A stretch of DNA of 64,000 nucleotides from CAIWHR01 sp963741355 (GTDB lineage: Bacteria; Pseudomonadota; Gammaproteobacteria; Burkholderiales; Casimicrobiaceae). Under the pieces are notes generated by a model. The model had not been told where the DNA came from. It saw only the letters and a list, made by a program, of their open reading frames with translations, and made no database searches. The DNA is taken from the NCBI GenBank assembly GCA_963741355.1, contig CAVUIG010000008.1, positions 51,839-115,838 of the forward strand, given 5' to 3'. The position numbers and the translations under genes were made by a program. This document shows, one piece after another, positions 19,526 to 28,687 of the stretch. Numbering within the stretch: position 1 is the first letter of the stretch; each line of letters begins with the position of its first letter.

Positions 19526-19663
19526 TTCTAACCAGCGTTGTAACGGCAGCCAATGGTACTGGTATAGCCCATCTCACGTGTGGCCTGCCCGTGGCTCCAG
19601 GCGGACGTCCCGTGTGCGCGGCTTCGCCCGCGGCGGGCCGCCGTTTGGCTGGTTTCGTTAAGC
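19526..19663 (+). repeat. integron attC site 5, long form
   Basis: 138 bp from TTCTAAC (19526-19532) to GTTAAGC (19657-19663). The inner region GCGGACGTCCCGTGTGCGCG with GGCTTCGCCCGCGGCGGGCC strongly resembles attC site 1. Length is in the range of superintegron-type repeats. Confidence 0.65.
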
Positions 19664-19667
19664 CGCA

Positions 19668-20051
19668 TTGCAAAGGCGAACCCCCTTGGCGACGATTCGC
19701 TATCTGGTAACGGATGTGGACGCTGCGATCACGTTCTATTCGGCACTTGGATTTGTACTCGCTGATCGATGGGGTCCACCATTCGCTGTGATGAAACTTG
19801 GTGACCTCACCCTTTGGGTCAGTGGTCCTGGAACATCGGCAGCGAAAGCGCTGCCGGATGGTTCGCAACCGCATCCCGGAGGCTGGAATCGATTCGTCGT
19901 CGAGGTCTCCGATATCGAGGAGGCGATCACCGCCTTGACCGCCAAAGGCGGGCGCTTCCGCTCCGATCCGATCCAAGGCCCGGGCGGTCGCCAAGTCGTC
20001 TGCGAAGATCCATCGGGAAACCCAATAGAGCTATTCGAGGCGCGGAGATAG
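19668..20051 (+). CDS. VOC-superfamily (glyoxalase/bleomycin-resistance fold) protein, cassette gene
   Basis: A 127-residue vicinal-oxygen-chelate fold protein: TIRYLVTDVDAAITFYSALG at the N-terminus, FVVEVSDIEEAITALTAKGG in the middle and VVCEDPSGNPIELFE at the C-terminus, the usual metal/substrate region. Start is either TTG 19668 or TTG 19686 (then MATIRYL), and the second gives the more typical N-terminus. Members detoxify methylglyoxal, break down aromatics or sequester drugs. The substrate cannot be predicted. Confidence 0.75.
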   Translation: MQRRTPLATIRYLVTDVDAAITFYSALGFVLADRWGPPFAVMKLGDLTLWVSGPGTSAAKALPDGSQPHPGGWNRFVVEVSDIEEAITALTAKGGRFRSDPIQGPGGRQVVCEDPSGNPIELFEARR

Positions 20052-20056
20052 ATGCG

Positions 20057-20139
20057 GCCTAACCCGGCGTTCAACGGGACGCTTCGCCTGTGGCACTTTG
20101 TGTCCGCAGTCGGGCCACCGGGTGATTTGGTCCGTAGGC
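20057..20139 (+). repeat. integron attC site 6 (right core lacks one T)
   Basis: GCCTAAC (20057-20063), then CCGGCGTTCAACGGGACGC, and the right end GTAGGC (20134-20139). Relative to GTTAGGC one T is missing. This could be a mutation that blocks recombination or a one-base sequencing deletion like others nearby. Confidence 0.65.
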
Positions 20140-20191
20140 AGCACCGTTGATAGATGGCCGACTGAACTTCAATTCAAGAAAGGAAATGATC

Positions 20192-20650
20192 ATGTCCACA
20201 GGCACCATCCGACTTCACCGCGTGATCCGTGCGAAACCGGAGCGCGTCTATCGGGCGTTCCTGGATGCTGCCGCGATGGCCAAGTGGCTTCCGCCATACG
20301 GTTTTACTTGCACGGTGCACCACTTGGATGCCCAAGTTAGCGGCACCTACAAAATGTCGTTCACGAACTTCACGACAGGCCAGGGGCACTCCTTTGGCGG
20401 CGAGTATCGTGAACTGGTGCCGTTCGAAAGGATTGTCTATACGGACAGGTTCGACGATCCTAACCTGCCCGGGGAAATGCGGACGACAGTGACCATGAAA
20501 CAAGTGTCGTGCGGAACCGAGCTCAACATCGTGCAGGAAGGTCTGCCTGAGGCCATTCCGCTCGAGATGTGTTATCTCGGCTGGCAAGACTCGCTCGCAC
20601 AGCTTGCAACGCTCGTTGAGCCCGAGATCCCGGGGGACGGGATGACCTGA
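20192..20650 (+). CDS. SRPBCC / AHSA1-like domain protein (last cassette gene)
   Basis: A 152-residue START/Bet-v1-fold protein from ATG 20192 behind AAGGAAATG. Typical N-terminus TIRLHRVIRAKPERVYRAFL with AAAMAKWLPPYGF, then GGEYRELVPFERIVYTDRF and the C-terminal helix GWQDSLAQLATLVEPEI, all characteristic of activator-of-Hsp90-ATPase-like SRPBCC proteins. They bind hydrophobic ligands, and the ligand here is unknown. No attC follows, so the cassette is probably truncated at the right edge of the array, 33 bases before the direct repeat. Confidence 0.8.
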   Translation: MSTGTIRLHRVIRAKPERVYRAFLDAAAMAKWLPPYGFTCTVHHLDAQVSGTYKMSFTNFTTGQGHSFGGEYRELVPFERIVYTDRFDDPNLPGEMRTTVTMKQVSCGTELNIVQEGLPEAIPLEMCYLGWQDSLAQLATLVEPEIPGDGMT

Positions 20651-20681
20651 TCCGCGGCCGGCGTCGGCCGATGCAAATCGA

Positions 20682-21452
20682 TCAGAGATTGCAGAACATC
20701 AGCTCGAATTCGACGTCGCGATCGCACACCGTGCCGCGCTCGGCGCCGGCGACACAGATGAACCGGATGTTGAGCGCGTATTTGTTCGCGCTGATCTCGG
20801 GCACGCAGGGCAGGTCGCGGGCGACCGCGATGCGCAGAAGCTGCGCGACCTTCGAAGTGGTCAGCATCAGCTGGAACACGCCGTGATACGCGACCTGCTG
20901 GCTCGCGCGGCCGTTGTCGCGCAGCAGCCGCAGGATGATCGTGAGCCCGTCGTGTATCGGCAGGAATGGCGCGATCCACGCCTTGAGATCGGCCTGCCGC
21001 TCGCCCGGATCGGAATTGAGCCAGTAGTGGTATGAGGGCAAGTCGAACTCGCACACGCCTCCGGGGATCGCGGCGCGCTGCTTGATCGCCATCAGCCACT
21101 CGTTCTCGCGCAGGTGTGCGCCGACCTTGCCCGTCTGCGCCAGCATCGCGCCGGTGACGCGATCGATGTCGGCCAGCAGCGGATCGAGGACGTTGGTGTC
21201 GATCGCGGGATTGCCGCGGAGGCTCCCCAGCAGCTGCTTCTGCCGCTCGAGCTCCTGCAGGATGTCGGTCTTGAGATCGGCGCGCGCGGCGACGTCGGTG
21301 ACCTCGAACATCGCGGTGAGCGCGGCGTGGTGGTCGGCGGCGTCGCTGCGCGTCGAGAAGTAGATCGCTCGGGAATAAAGATCCTCGAGCCGCATCATCG
21401 TGCGGATGCGCTCATTGAGCGGATGTTCGTAGCGGATCAGGTCCTGCGGCAC
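20682..21452 (-). CDS. zapD: cell division protein ZapD
   Basis: A 256-residue FtsZ-bundling protein that binds the FtsZ C-terminal tail. Starts at GTG 21452 (then PQDLIRYEHPLNERIRTMMR); upstream frame extension into coaE is spurious. Family marks are EHPLNERIRTMMRLEDLY, the central helical region and the C-terminal CEFDLPSYHYWLN. The protein ends FELMFCNL, similar to the E. coli ending FELACC. The codons for these last residues and the stop form the right 17-bp direct repeat of the cassette array, so the array joins exactly at the gene end. Confidence 0.93.
   Translation of the reverse strand: MPQDLIRYEHPLNERIRTMMRLEDLYSRAIYFSTRSDAADHHAALTAMFEVTDVAARADLKTDILQELERQKQLLGSLRGNPAIDTNVLDPLLADIDRVTGAMLAQTGKVGAHLRENEWLMAIKQRAAIPGGVCEFDLPSYHYWLNSDPGERQADLKAWIAPFLPIHDGLTIILRLLRDNGRASQQVAYHGVFQLMLTTSKVAQLLRIAVARDLPCVPEISANKYALNIRFICVAGAERGTVCDRDVEFELMFCNL
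20683..20699. repeat. right 17-bp direct repeat flanking the cassette array
   Basis: Identical to 15609-15625 and in the same orientation. On the minus strand it encodes the last zapD codons and part of its stop. Confidence 0.8.
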
Positions 21453-21462
21453 GATCGCCTCG

Positions 21463-22132
21463 TCAAAGCGGGATTCTGCCCGAAGTCGGCGTGCCCTTGC
21501 TGCGGGCCTCGGCCGAATCGACCGGCGGCGATCCGGCGAGCGTCCGATAAAGACGGTCGAGCTCGGCGACCCGGGGTCCGATCGACGACGCCGGCCCCGA
21601 ATTGTCGAGCACGTCGTCGGCGCGAACCAGGCGATCGGCGCGAGAGATCTGCGTCGCCATGATCGCGCGCACGCCCGCGGCGTCGATTCCACTGCGTGCC
21701 ATGGTGCGCTCGACCTGCACGGTTTCGGGACAGTCCACGACGAGAATGCGCTGCACGATACCCCGCAGCCCGCCGCTGCGCTCGAACAGCAGCGGCACGA
21801 CCAGGATGCCGTACGGGCTCGTCCACCGCGCCACGGACTGCGCGGCGGCGTCGCGGATCAGCGGATGCATGATCCCCTCGAGCTTGTCGCGCAGCGCCGG
21901 ATCGGCGAAGACGCTGTCGGCGCAACCGGTCGCGATCGAGACTGCCGTCCTCACGAAAATATCCGCTCCCGAATGCCGCCAGGATGGCGTCATGCCCCGC
22001 TTCCCCTGGCGCCGACAGCGCGTGGGCGAGGCGATCGGCGTCCGTGACGTCGACGCCCAGTCGCGCGAAGGCTTCGGCGACCGTCGACTTGCCGCTGCCG
22101 ATGCCGCCGGTGAGGCCGACCGCGAACTTCAC
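21463..22132 (-). CDS. coaE: dephospho-CoA kinase CoaE (one-base frameshift)
   Basis: Last enzyme of coenzyme A synthesis, phosphorylating dephospho-CoA at the 3'-ribose hydroxyl. Starts at GTG 22132 overlapping the pilD stop. P-loop GLTGGIGSGKSTV at residue 8, then GVDVTDADRLAH and FREDGSLDRDRLR. The continuation SVFADPALRDKLEGIMHPLI with DCPETVQVERTMAR is in the next frame. Deleting one base near 21916 gives the canonical LRRSVFADPAL. Corrected length is 222 residues, slightly longer than E. coli CoaE. Confidence 0.93.
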
Positions 22133-22967
22133 GGCAGATAGACCCGCATGATCGGCGCGCCCCAGAAGAGCGCGACGGCGCCCGCTGCCGCGAGATACGG
22201 CCCGAACGCCAGCGGGACGTTGTGGTCGCGACCCTTGAGCGCGACGAGGCCGAGGCCCACGACCGCGCCCGCGAGCGAAGACAGGAGGACGATGAGCGGA
22301 AGCATCTCCCAGCCGAGCCACGCGCCCAGCGCGCCCAGCAGCTTGAAATCGCCGTAGCCCATGCCCTCCTTGCCGCGAATCAGCTTGAACAGCCAGTACA
22401 CGACCCACAGCGAAAGGTAGCCGGCGATCGCGCCGATGACGGCGCTCGCGAGCGGAGCGAATACGCCCCAGAGGTTGAATGCGAGCCCGGCCCAGAGGAG
22501 CGGGAGCGTGATGTCGTCGGGCAGGAGCTGGGTGTCGACGTCGATCATCGTGAGCGCGAGCAGCGACCAGAGCAGGATCGCGGCGCCGATGCCCTTCGGC
22601 GTGAGGCCGAAGCGATAGACCGACCAGGCGGCGAAGAGCCCGCCGAGGATCTCCACGACGGGATAGCGCACGGAAATCGCGAGCGCGACACGCCTTGCAC
22701 TTGCCGCGCAGGGCGATCCAGGACACGACGGGAATGTTCTCGGCCGCGGAAATGGGGTGCCCGCACGATGGACAGGCCGAGCGCGGCACGACGAGGTTGT
22801 ACGGGGGCGCCTCGGGAACGGTCTCGCCGTTGCAGCTCGGCGCACTGCAGCGTCCAGCCGCGGTCCAGCATCTTCGGCAGGCGGTGGATGACGACGTTGA
22901 GAAAGCTGCCGACGCAGAGGCCGACGAGCAGCGCGGCGACGACCAGGAAAGGCGTGTCGACGATCAT
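22129..22967 (-). CDS. pilD: prepilin peptidase / N-methyltransferase PilD (two frameshifts)
   Basis: Inner-membrane aspartic protease that cuts and N-methylates type IV prepilins. Starts at ATG 22967 (MIVDTPFLVVAALLVGLCVG, then SFLNVVIHRLP). The cytoplasmic zinc site is present as CPSCGHPI and CKACRA. The two catalytic Asp motifs follow as LTMIDVDTQLLPD and GMGYGDFKLLGALGAWLG. One extra base near 22832 and another near 22682 split the frame; removing both gives 278 residues, the normal length. Overlaps coaE by GTGA. Confidence 0.92.
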
Positions 22968-22997
22968 CTGAAGGCGACCTGCAGCTTCGGTGAAGGC

Positions 22998-23117
22998 TCA
23001 TGCGCGAAGCGCGTGACGCCGGAGCCAAAGCTGCCGACGCAGAGTCGCCACGAGGACCCGGCGACGCAGCGCTGCGAAGCCGATCGTGGCGACGACCAGG
23101 AAAGGCATGTCGACCAT
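22998..23117 (-). pseudogene. partial, degenerate duplication of the pilD 5' end
   Basis: Just upstream of pilD a 39-codon frame starts MVDMPFLVVATIG. Its DNA shares CCTTTCCTGGTCGTCGCC and TCTGCGTCGGCAGCTTT with the true pilD start, in the same order and spacing, but diverges between. The pilC-pilD gap is 244 bases, unusually long for this operon. It looks like a tandem duplication of about 150 bp, or an assembly artefact in an error-rich stretch. Confidence 0.45.
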
Positions 23118-23211
23118 CACTGCGCGCCCATCCGGCGGCCGCCGATGACGGCGGCCGGACCCGGAGCGATGCGGCGGATCGGGCCGGCCCTCATCGTCAG
23201 GCCGGTCGCGA

Positions 23212-24460
23212 TCAGACGACCTGGCCGAGCTTGAAGATCGGCAGGTACATGGCGACGACGAGGCCGCCGATGACGACGCCGAGGAAGACGATGATGATCG
23301 GCTCGAGCAGGCTCGACAGCGCGGCGACCGCGTCGTCGACTTCGCGCTCGTAGAAGTCGGCGATCTTGCCCAGCATGTTGTCGAGCGAGCCCGATTCCTC
23401 GCCGATCTGCGCCATCTGCAGCACCATCGACGGGAAGCAGCTTGGTGTTGGTCATCGCGTTGGTAAGGCTCGTACCGGTGCTGACCTCGGTCTGGATGCG
23501 CTGCGTCGCGGCGGCGTAGACGGCGTTGCCCGCGGCGCCGGCGACGGCGTCGAGCGACTCGACCAGCGGCACGCCCGCGGCGAACATCGTCTGCAGCGTC
23601 CGCGTCCAGCGCGCGATCGTCGCCTTTTCGAGGATCTGCGCCGATGATCGGAATCTTGAGCGAGATGCCGGTCGAGCGCCAGGCGGAACGCCGCCGAGCG
23701 CCGGTGCAGCGAGAAGAACGCCGACGACCGCGCCGACGATGATCGCCGAAGCCCAGCCACCACCAGCTGACGACGAAATCCGACATCGCCATCACGATCA
23801 GCGTCGGCGCGGGCAGGTCGGCGCCGAAGCTCGAGAACACCTGCTTGAACGCCGGGATCACCCAGACCATGATGACCCAGACGACGAGGATGGCGACGAC
23901 GATCACGGAAATCGGATAGAACAGCGCCGACTTGATCTTGCTCTTGATCGCGAGGATCTTTTCCTTGTACGTCGCGAGCCGGTCGAGGATGCGCGTCCAG
24001 CATGCCGGACGGTTTCGCCGGCGCCGACGAGGTTGCAGTAGAGGTTGTCGAACTGCGCCGGGTGCTCGCGGAACGCCTGCGACAGGCTGGAGCCGGCTTC
24101 GACGCGGCTCTTGAGGTCCATCACGAGGCGCGAGAAGCGCGCGTTGGCTGTGGCCGCGGGCGACGATCTCGAACGACTGCAGCAGCGGCACGCCCGGCGC
24201 GCAGCATCGTCGCGAGCTGGCGCGTGAAGAACGTGATGTCCTTCTCGGTGACCCTCTTGCCGCCGCGGAAGGTCAGCCGCTTGATCTTCTGGACGCGGAT
24301 GCCCTGGCGGCGCAGGTTGGTCGTGACGACCGTCTGCGACGCGGCCTTGGATTCGCCGCGGACCTGGCGGTTGTTGCGGTCGACGCCTTCCCAGACGAAC
24401 GTGTATTCCTTGACGTCCCTGCGGCGGGCTGCAGCGGCGCGTTGCGGTGGCAGTGGCCAT
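23212..24460 (-). CDS. pilC: type IV pilus inner-membrane platform protein PilC (multiple frameshifts)
   Basis: GspF/PilC family polytopic protein that couples the assembly ATPases to the pilus. Starts at ATG 24460. Pieces recognisable in successive frames include VRGESKAASQTVVTTNLRRQ, KDITFFTRQLATMLRA, NARFSRLVMDLKSRVEAGSS, VWVIMVWVIPAFKQVFSSFG, MVLQMAQIGEESGSLDNMLG and the end MYLPIFKLGQVV. At least six single-base insertions interrupt the frame. The total length (1,249 nt) fits the family (about 405-415 residues). Lies 35 bases downstream of pilB. Confidence 0.88.
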
Positions 24461-24495
24461 GGTGCGGATTCCCTGTCTGGTGAGATTCGTTGCGG

Positions 24496-26227
24496 TTACT
24501 CGTTGGTGATGGCTTCGATTTCCTCGAGCGAGGTGACGCCCAGCTTCACCTTGATGAGGCCCGGATTGGCGCAGGTCGCGCACGCCTTCCTTCTGCGCCT
24601 GGTCGGCGATGTCGAGCGCGTTGCCGTTGCGCATGATGAGCTGCCGCATCTCGTCGGAGATCGGCATGACCTGGTAGATGCCGACGCGGCCCTTGTAGCC
24701 CGTGCCCTTGCACTTGTCGCAGCCGACCGGGCCGTACGGCTGCCAGGTGCCGTCGATGTCCTCCTCGGAGAAGCCGGCGCGGCAGCAGCGCCTCCGGCGG
24801 GATGTCCTTCGGCTGCTTGCAGTTGGCGCACAGCCGGCGGCCGAGGCGCTGCGCCGTGATCAGGATCACCGACGACGCGACGTTGAACGGCGCGACGCCC
24901 ATGTTGAGCAGCCGCGTCAGCGTCGTCGGCGCGTCGTTGGTGTGCAGCGTCGACAGCACGAGGTGGCCGGTCTGCGCCGCCTTGATCGCGATGTCGGCGG
25001 TCTCGAGGTCGCGGATTTCGCCGACCATGATGATGTCCGGGTCCTGGCGCAGGAACGATCGCAGCGCGGCGGCGAACGTGAGGCCCGCCTTCTCGTTGAC
25101 GTTGACCTGGTTGACGCCCGGCAGCTGGATTTCGGCGGGATCCTCGGCGGTCGAGATGTTGACGCCGGGCTGGTTCAGGATGTTGAGGCAGGTGTAGAGC
25201 GAGACGGTCTTGCCGACTGCCGGTCGGGCCGGTGACGAGGATCATCCCGTACGGCCGCCCGATCGCGCACATCAGCTGTTCCTGCTGGTCCGGGTCGTAG
25301 CCGAGCGCCTCGATGCCGAGCTTCACGCCCGACGAGTCGAGAATCCGCATCACGATCTTCTCGCCGAAGAGCGTCGGCAGCGTGCTGACGCGGAAGTCGA
25401 TCGCCTTGGTCTTCGACAGCACGAGCTTCATCCGGCCGTCCTGCGGCACGCGCTTCTCGGAGATGTCGAGCTTCGAGATCACCTTGATGCGCGACGCGAT
25501 CTTGTCCTTGATCACGAGCGGCGGCTGCGCGACCTCCGACAGGATGCCGTCGAGCCGGTAGCGGATGCGGTAAGTACTTCTCGTAGGGCTCGAAGTGGAT
25601 GTCGGAGACGCCGGCGTTGATCGCGTCGATCAGGATCTTCTGGATGTACTTGACGACCGGCGCGTCCTCGACCTCGGCGGTTTCCTCGTCCGTCAGCGCG
25701 GTCGGCGCCGCCTTCCTGGAGATCGATCTCCAGGTCCTCCATCGGCCTCGGCGTCGCTCAGCGTCGCGCCCTTCGCCTCGACGAGCTTGGCGATCGCCTG
25801 CGCGAGCTTGTCGTCCTCGACCACGACGGGCTCGACGACGAGGTTCGTCTTGAAGCGGACTTCCTCGAGCGCCTGCAGGTTGGCGGGGTCCGAGGTCGCG
25901 ACGTAGAGCCGGTTGCCGCGCTTGTGCAGCGGCAGCACCCGCCGGGATTTGCGCCATCTTGAGGTCGACGAGGTCCTTGTGGATCTGGTCGAGGTCGAAC
26001 GCCCCGAGGTCCATCAGCGGCACGCCGAACGCGCGGGACGCCGAACGCGGCGAGCTGCGTCGCGGACATGCGCTTGCCCTGGAGCAGCTGCTCGACGAAC
26101 GTGATGTTGCGCCTGCTGCGCCTGCGTCTGCAGCGCCTCGGCCTCGTATCTCCGTCATCAGCCCGTGCTGCGCCAGGGCGCGCGCGAGCCCGCTCAGATT
26201 GCGTGTGGCGGCGGCTTGGGTGGCCAT
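24496..26227 (-). CDS. pilB: type IV pilus assembly ATPase PilB (multiple frameshifts)
   Basis: Hexameric cytoplasmic ATPase powering pilus extension. Starts at ATG 26227 (MATQAAATRNLSGLARALAQ). Fragments in several frames give the N-terminal domain (FGVPLMDLGAFDLDQIHKDL), the core (INAGVSDIHFEPYEK, Walker A region VTGPTGS), Asp and His boxes (GEIRDLETADIAIKAAQTGH, LVLSTLHTNDAPTT), the zinc cysteines CANCK, and the end SLEEIEAITNE. At least seven one-base indels occur, nearly all insertions. The overall length matches an intact PilB of about 570 residues. Confidence 0.9.
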
Positions 26228-26331
26228 GGCGAGGTTGTCAGATCGTGGCGCGTTATGGCCGGAAAATACGGGCATTCCGGCGAATCAAGCAATTTACGTA
26301 CCTTTGGCCCCTGCGGATGCGGCGTCCGCGA

Positions 26332-27670
26332 TTATTCCAACCGCATAATACTTAGCCAACCGATGATGCCTGTCCGCCCTGGCTTTGTAAAGGCGAGGCC
26401 GGGGGATTCCCCACCGGGCGGCAGCAAACGTACGACTTTTACCGCACGATCCTGCGTCTGGACGATTTCGAGCAACTGGCCGGCGACCGCCACGCGGGTG
26501 CCGGCATCCGGGATTTCTCCCAGTTGCTCGACGATCAGGCCGTTCAGCGTTTTCGGCCCGTCCAGCGGGAACCGGGTGCCCAGCTTGCGGTTGAGCGTGC
26601 GCAGGTGCGCCATGCCTTCGACGATCACGCTGCCGTCGGCCGCGCGGCGCCACGCCTGCGCCGCCATCCGGCGCCTGCGTCGTGAAGTCGCCGACGATCT
26701 CCTCGACGATGTCCTCGATCGTCACGAGACCCTCGAGCTCGCCGTACTCGTCGACGACGAGGCCCAGCCGCTCCCCGTCGGTCTGGAATTGCTGGAGCTG
26801 CACCAGCAGCGGCGTGCCGGCCGGGACGAAGTACGCGGGCCGCAGGATCGACCGGATCGCCTCGGCGTCGATCGGCCCGCTCTGCTGCAGCCGGACGACC
26901 TGCTTCAGGTGGACGATGCCGACGACGTTGTCGAGCTCGCCCTCGAAGGCCGGCAGCCGCGTGTGGTAGGACGTCGCGAGCTGCTCCTCCATCAGCGAGG
27001 GCTTCGCGTCGAGGTCGAGCGCGTGGATCTGGTTGCGCGGCGTCATGACGTCGTTGACGCTGATCCCGCCGAGGTCGAGGAGGTTCGCCAGCATCAGCCG
27101 GTGCTTGCCGCGAAAGTAGTGCCCCTCGAGCACCAGCGAGCGCACTTCCTCCTGCGTCAGCGTCGTTCCCGACGACGCCGCGACGGGAATGCGCAGCAGG
27201 CGAAGCAGCCCCTGCACGAACAGGTTGACGAACCAGACGATCGGGTTCGCGACCTTCAGCATCGGCGCGAGCGCGAAGCTCACGACCGGCGCGATGCGGT
27301 CGGCATGCGCCGCGCCGACGACTTTCGGCGCGATCTCCGAGAAGATGAGCAGCGCGAGCGTGATGGCGACCGTGCCCAGCGCGAGTGCGAGCTCGCCCTC
27401 GCCGAACAGGCGCTTGGTGATCACCGCCGTGAGCGTTGCCGCGGCGGCGGCGACCAGCGTGTTGCCGAGCAGGATCACGCCGAGCAGCCGCTCGACCTCG
27501 GCGAGGAGCCCGAGGGCGAGGCGCGCGCCGCGCGCGCCCTTGTGCGCCCGGTGCTTCAGGCGATGGCGGTTGGCCGCCATCATCGCCGTCTCCGCGATCG
27601 AGAAGAACGCGGAGCAGGCGAGCAGCATGACGAGCGTCAGGACGAGCGCGCCGAGCGGGATGTCGTCCAT
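26332..27670 (-). CDS. CNNM/CorC-family protein (DUF21, CBS pair, transporter-associated domain; one frameshift)
   Basis: About 445 residues. An N-terminal DUF21 membrane domain has four hydrophobic segments (GALVLTLVMLLACSAFFSIA, LGVILLGNTLVAAAAATL, ALGTVAITLALLIFSEIAP). A CBS pair follows from about residue 200 (VNDVMTPRNQIHALDLD; GLVVDEYGELEGLVTIEDIV). The C-terminal CorC_HlyC domain (RTLNRKLGTRFPLDGPKTLN) is one frame off because of one extra base near 26668. The family is linked to magnesium/cobalt efflux or membrane stress. It conventionally sits between pilB and the CcsA-like gene in betaproteobacteria. Confidence 0.88.
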
Positions 27671-27746
27671 CGGGGTCAGCAGTCAGGCTGCGGGTGGCGG
27701 CGCGTCGTGCATTGCATCGATGCCGAGTGCCGCCGCACGTTCCGGG

Positions 27747-28560
27747 TCACCTGCCAAGCAGGACTTCGAGCACGAACTTGTAGCCGATGTAGGCGAGGAA
27801 CAGGAACACGGTCCCGGTGAGGATCCAGCGCACCGCGACGCGACCGCGCCAGCCATAGCGGGCGCGGCCCCACAGCAGCGCGCCGAACGTGACCCACGCG
27901 AGGACCGAGAACACGACCTTGTGCGTGAACGTGACCGGCTTGCCGAAGATCTGCTCGGAAAAGAACATGCCGCTGACGAGCGTGAGCGTCAGCAGCACGA
28001 ATCCGGTGACGATCATCCGGAACAGCACGCGCTCGAGCGTCAGCAGCGGCGGCATCGCGCCGGCAGCGGTTTCGGGAAGGCGGCGGTGCAGCCGCTTCTC
28101 GAGGCCCAGCATCACCAGCGCCTGCACCGCGGCGATCGTGAACAGCGCGTAGGCGATCGACGCGACGACGATGTGCGCGATCGCGATCGGGTCGCCCGAA
28201 TACGAGAAGCGGTGCGGATTGACCCACAGCGCCGGCAGGAGCGACGCCACCGCGGCGATCGGCAGCACGACGGCGCCGACGACCGGCAGCGTGCGCAGGA
28301 GCCCGGTCGACCAGGCCAGCACGACGACGAGCCACGCGAGGACCGACGGCGTGTTGGCGAGGCTCAGAGTCGAGCTGCCCCGGTGAAATGATGTCGCGCA
28401 GCGCGAGCCACGCATGCAGCACGACCGCGGCGAGCAGCAATCCGTTCACCGGCAGGCGCACCGCGCGGGCGGGAGCGTCCTGCCGCGGCGGAGCATCCGG
28501 CCACAGGGCCCAGGTGGAGGCCACGTACAGGGCCGCGACCGCGAGGTGGAGTAAAATCAT
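27747..28560 (-). CDS. CcsA/YpjD-family inner-membrane cytochrome c assembly protein (one frameshift)
   Basis: About 270 residues and eight predicted transmembrane helices. N-terminal MILLHLAVAALYVASTWALW, then after one extra base near 28381 LANTPSVLAWLVVVLAWSTG, PHRFSYSGDPIAIAHIVVAS (His in a helix start), FTHKVVFSVLAWVTFGALLW and WILTGTVFLFLAYIGYKFVL. CcsA/CcmC-like proteins handle haem for cytochrome c maturation, but the YpjD subgroup next to ffh is poorly characterised. Divergent from ffh, sharing a 127-base intergenic region. Confidence 0.85.
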
Positions 28561-28687
28561 CAGGTTCTGGGAGCCTGCCGGGCTTGGTTTCGTGAGGCCG
28601 ACGCCGGCTTTCGACGCGTCCAGTTTACATCAGCGCATCGCGCCTCCCGCCGCTCGCGCGCCCAACGCCAACCACCTCCTCATTCCG

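Larger units (their letters stand above)
15626..20682 (+). mobile_element. integron-type gene cassette array without visible integrase (CALIN-like)
   Basis: About 5 kb of short, mostly unrelated genes, all on the plus strand. Most are followed by an imperfect inverted repeat that starts RYYYAAC and ends GTTRRRY, the form of integron attC recombination sites. Four complete or near-complete sites (62-91 bp), one long site (138 bp) and several decayed ones are listed separately. In two cassettes the gene stop codon lies inside the attC, as is typical. No tyrosine integrase gene or clear attI is present, which matches clusters of attC sites lacking an integrase. Base composition is visibly less GC-rich than the flanks. 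The array is bounded by a 17-bp direct repeat. Confidence 0.85.

Noticed and set aside
22129..26227. pilB, pilC and pilD as pseudogenes
   Set aside because: All conserved blocks are present in order, total lengths match the families, and the defects are one-base insertions like those in essential genes such as ffh and coaE.
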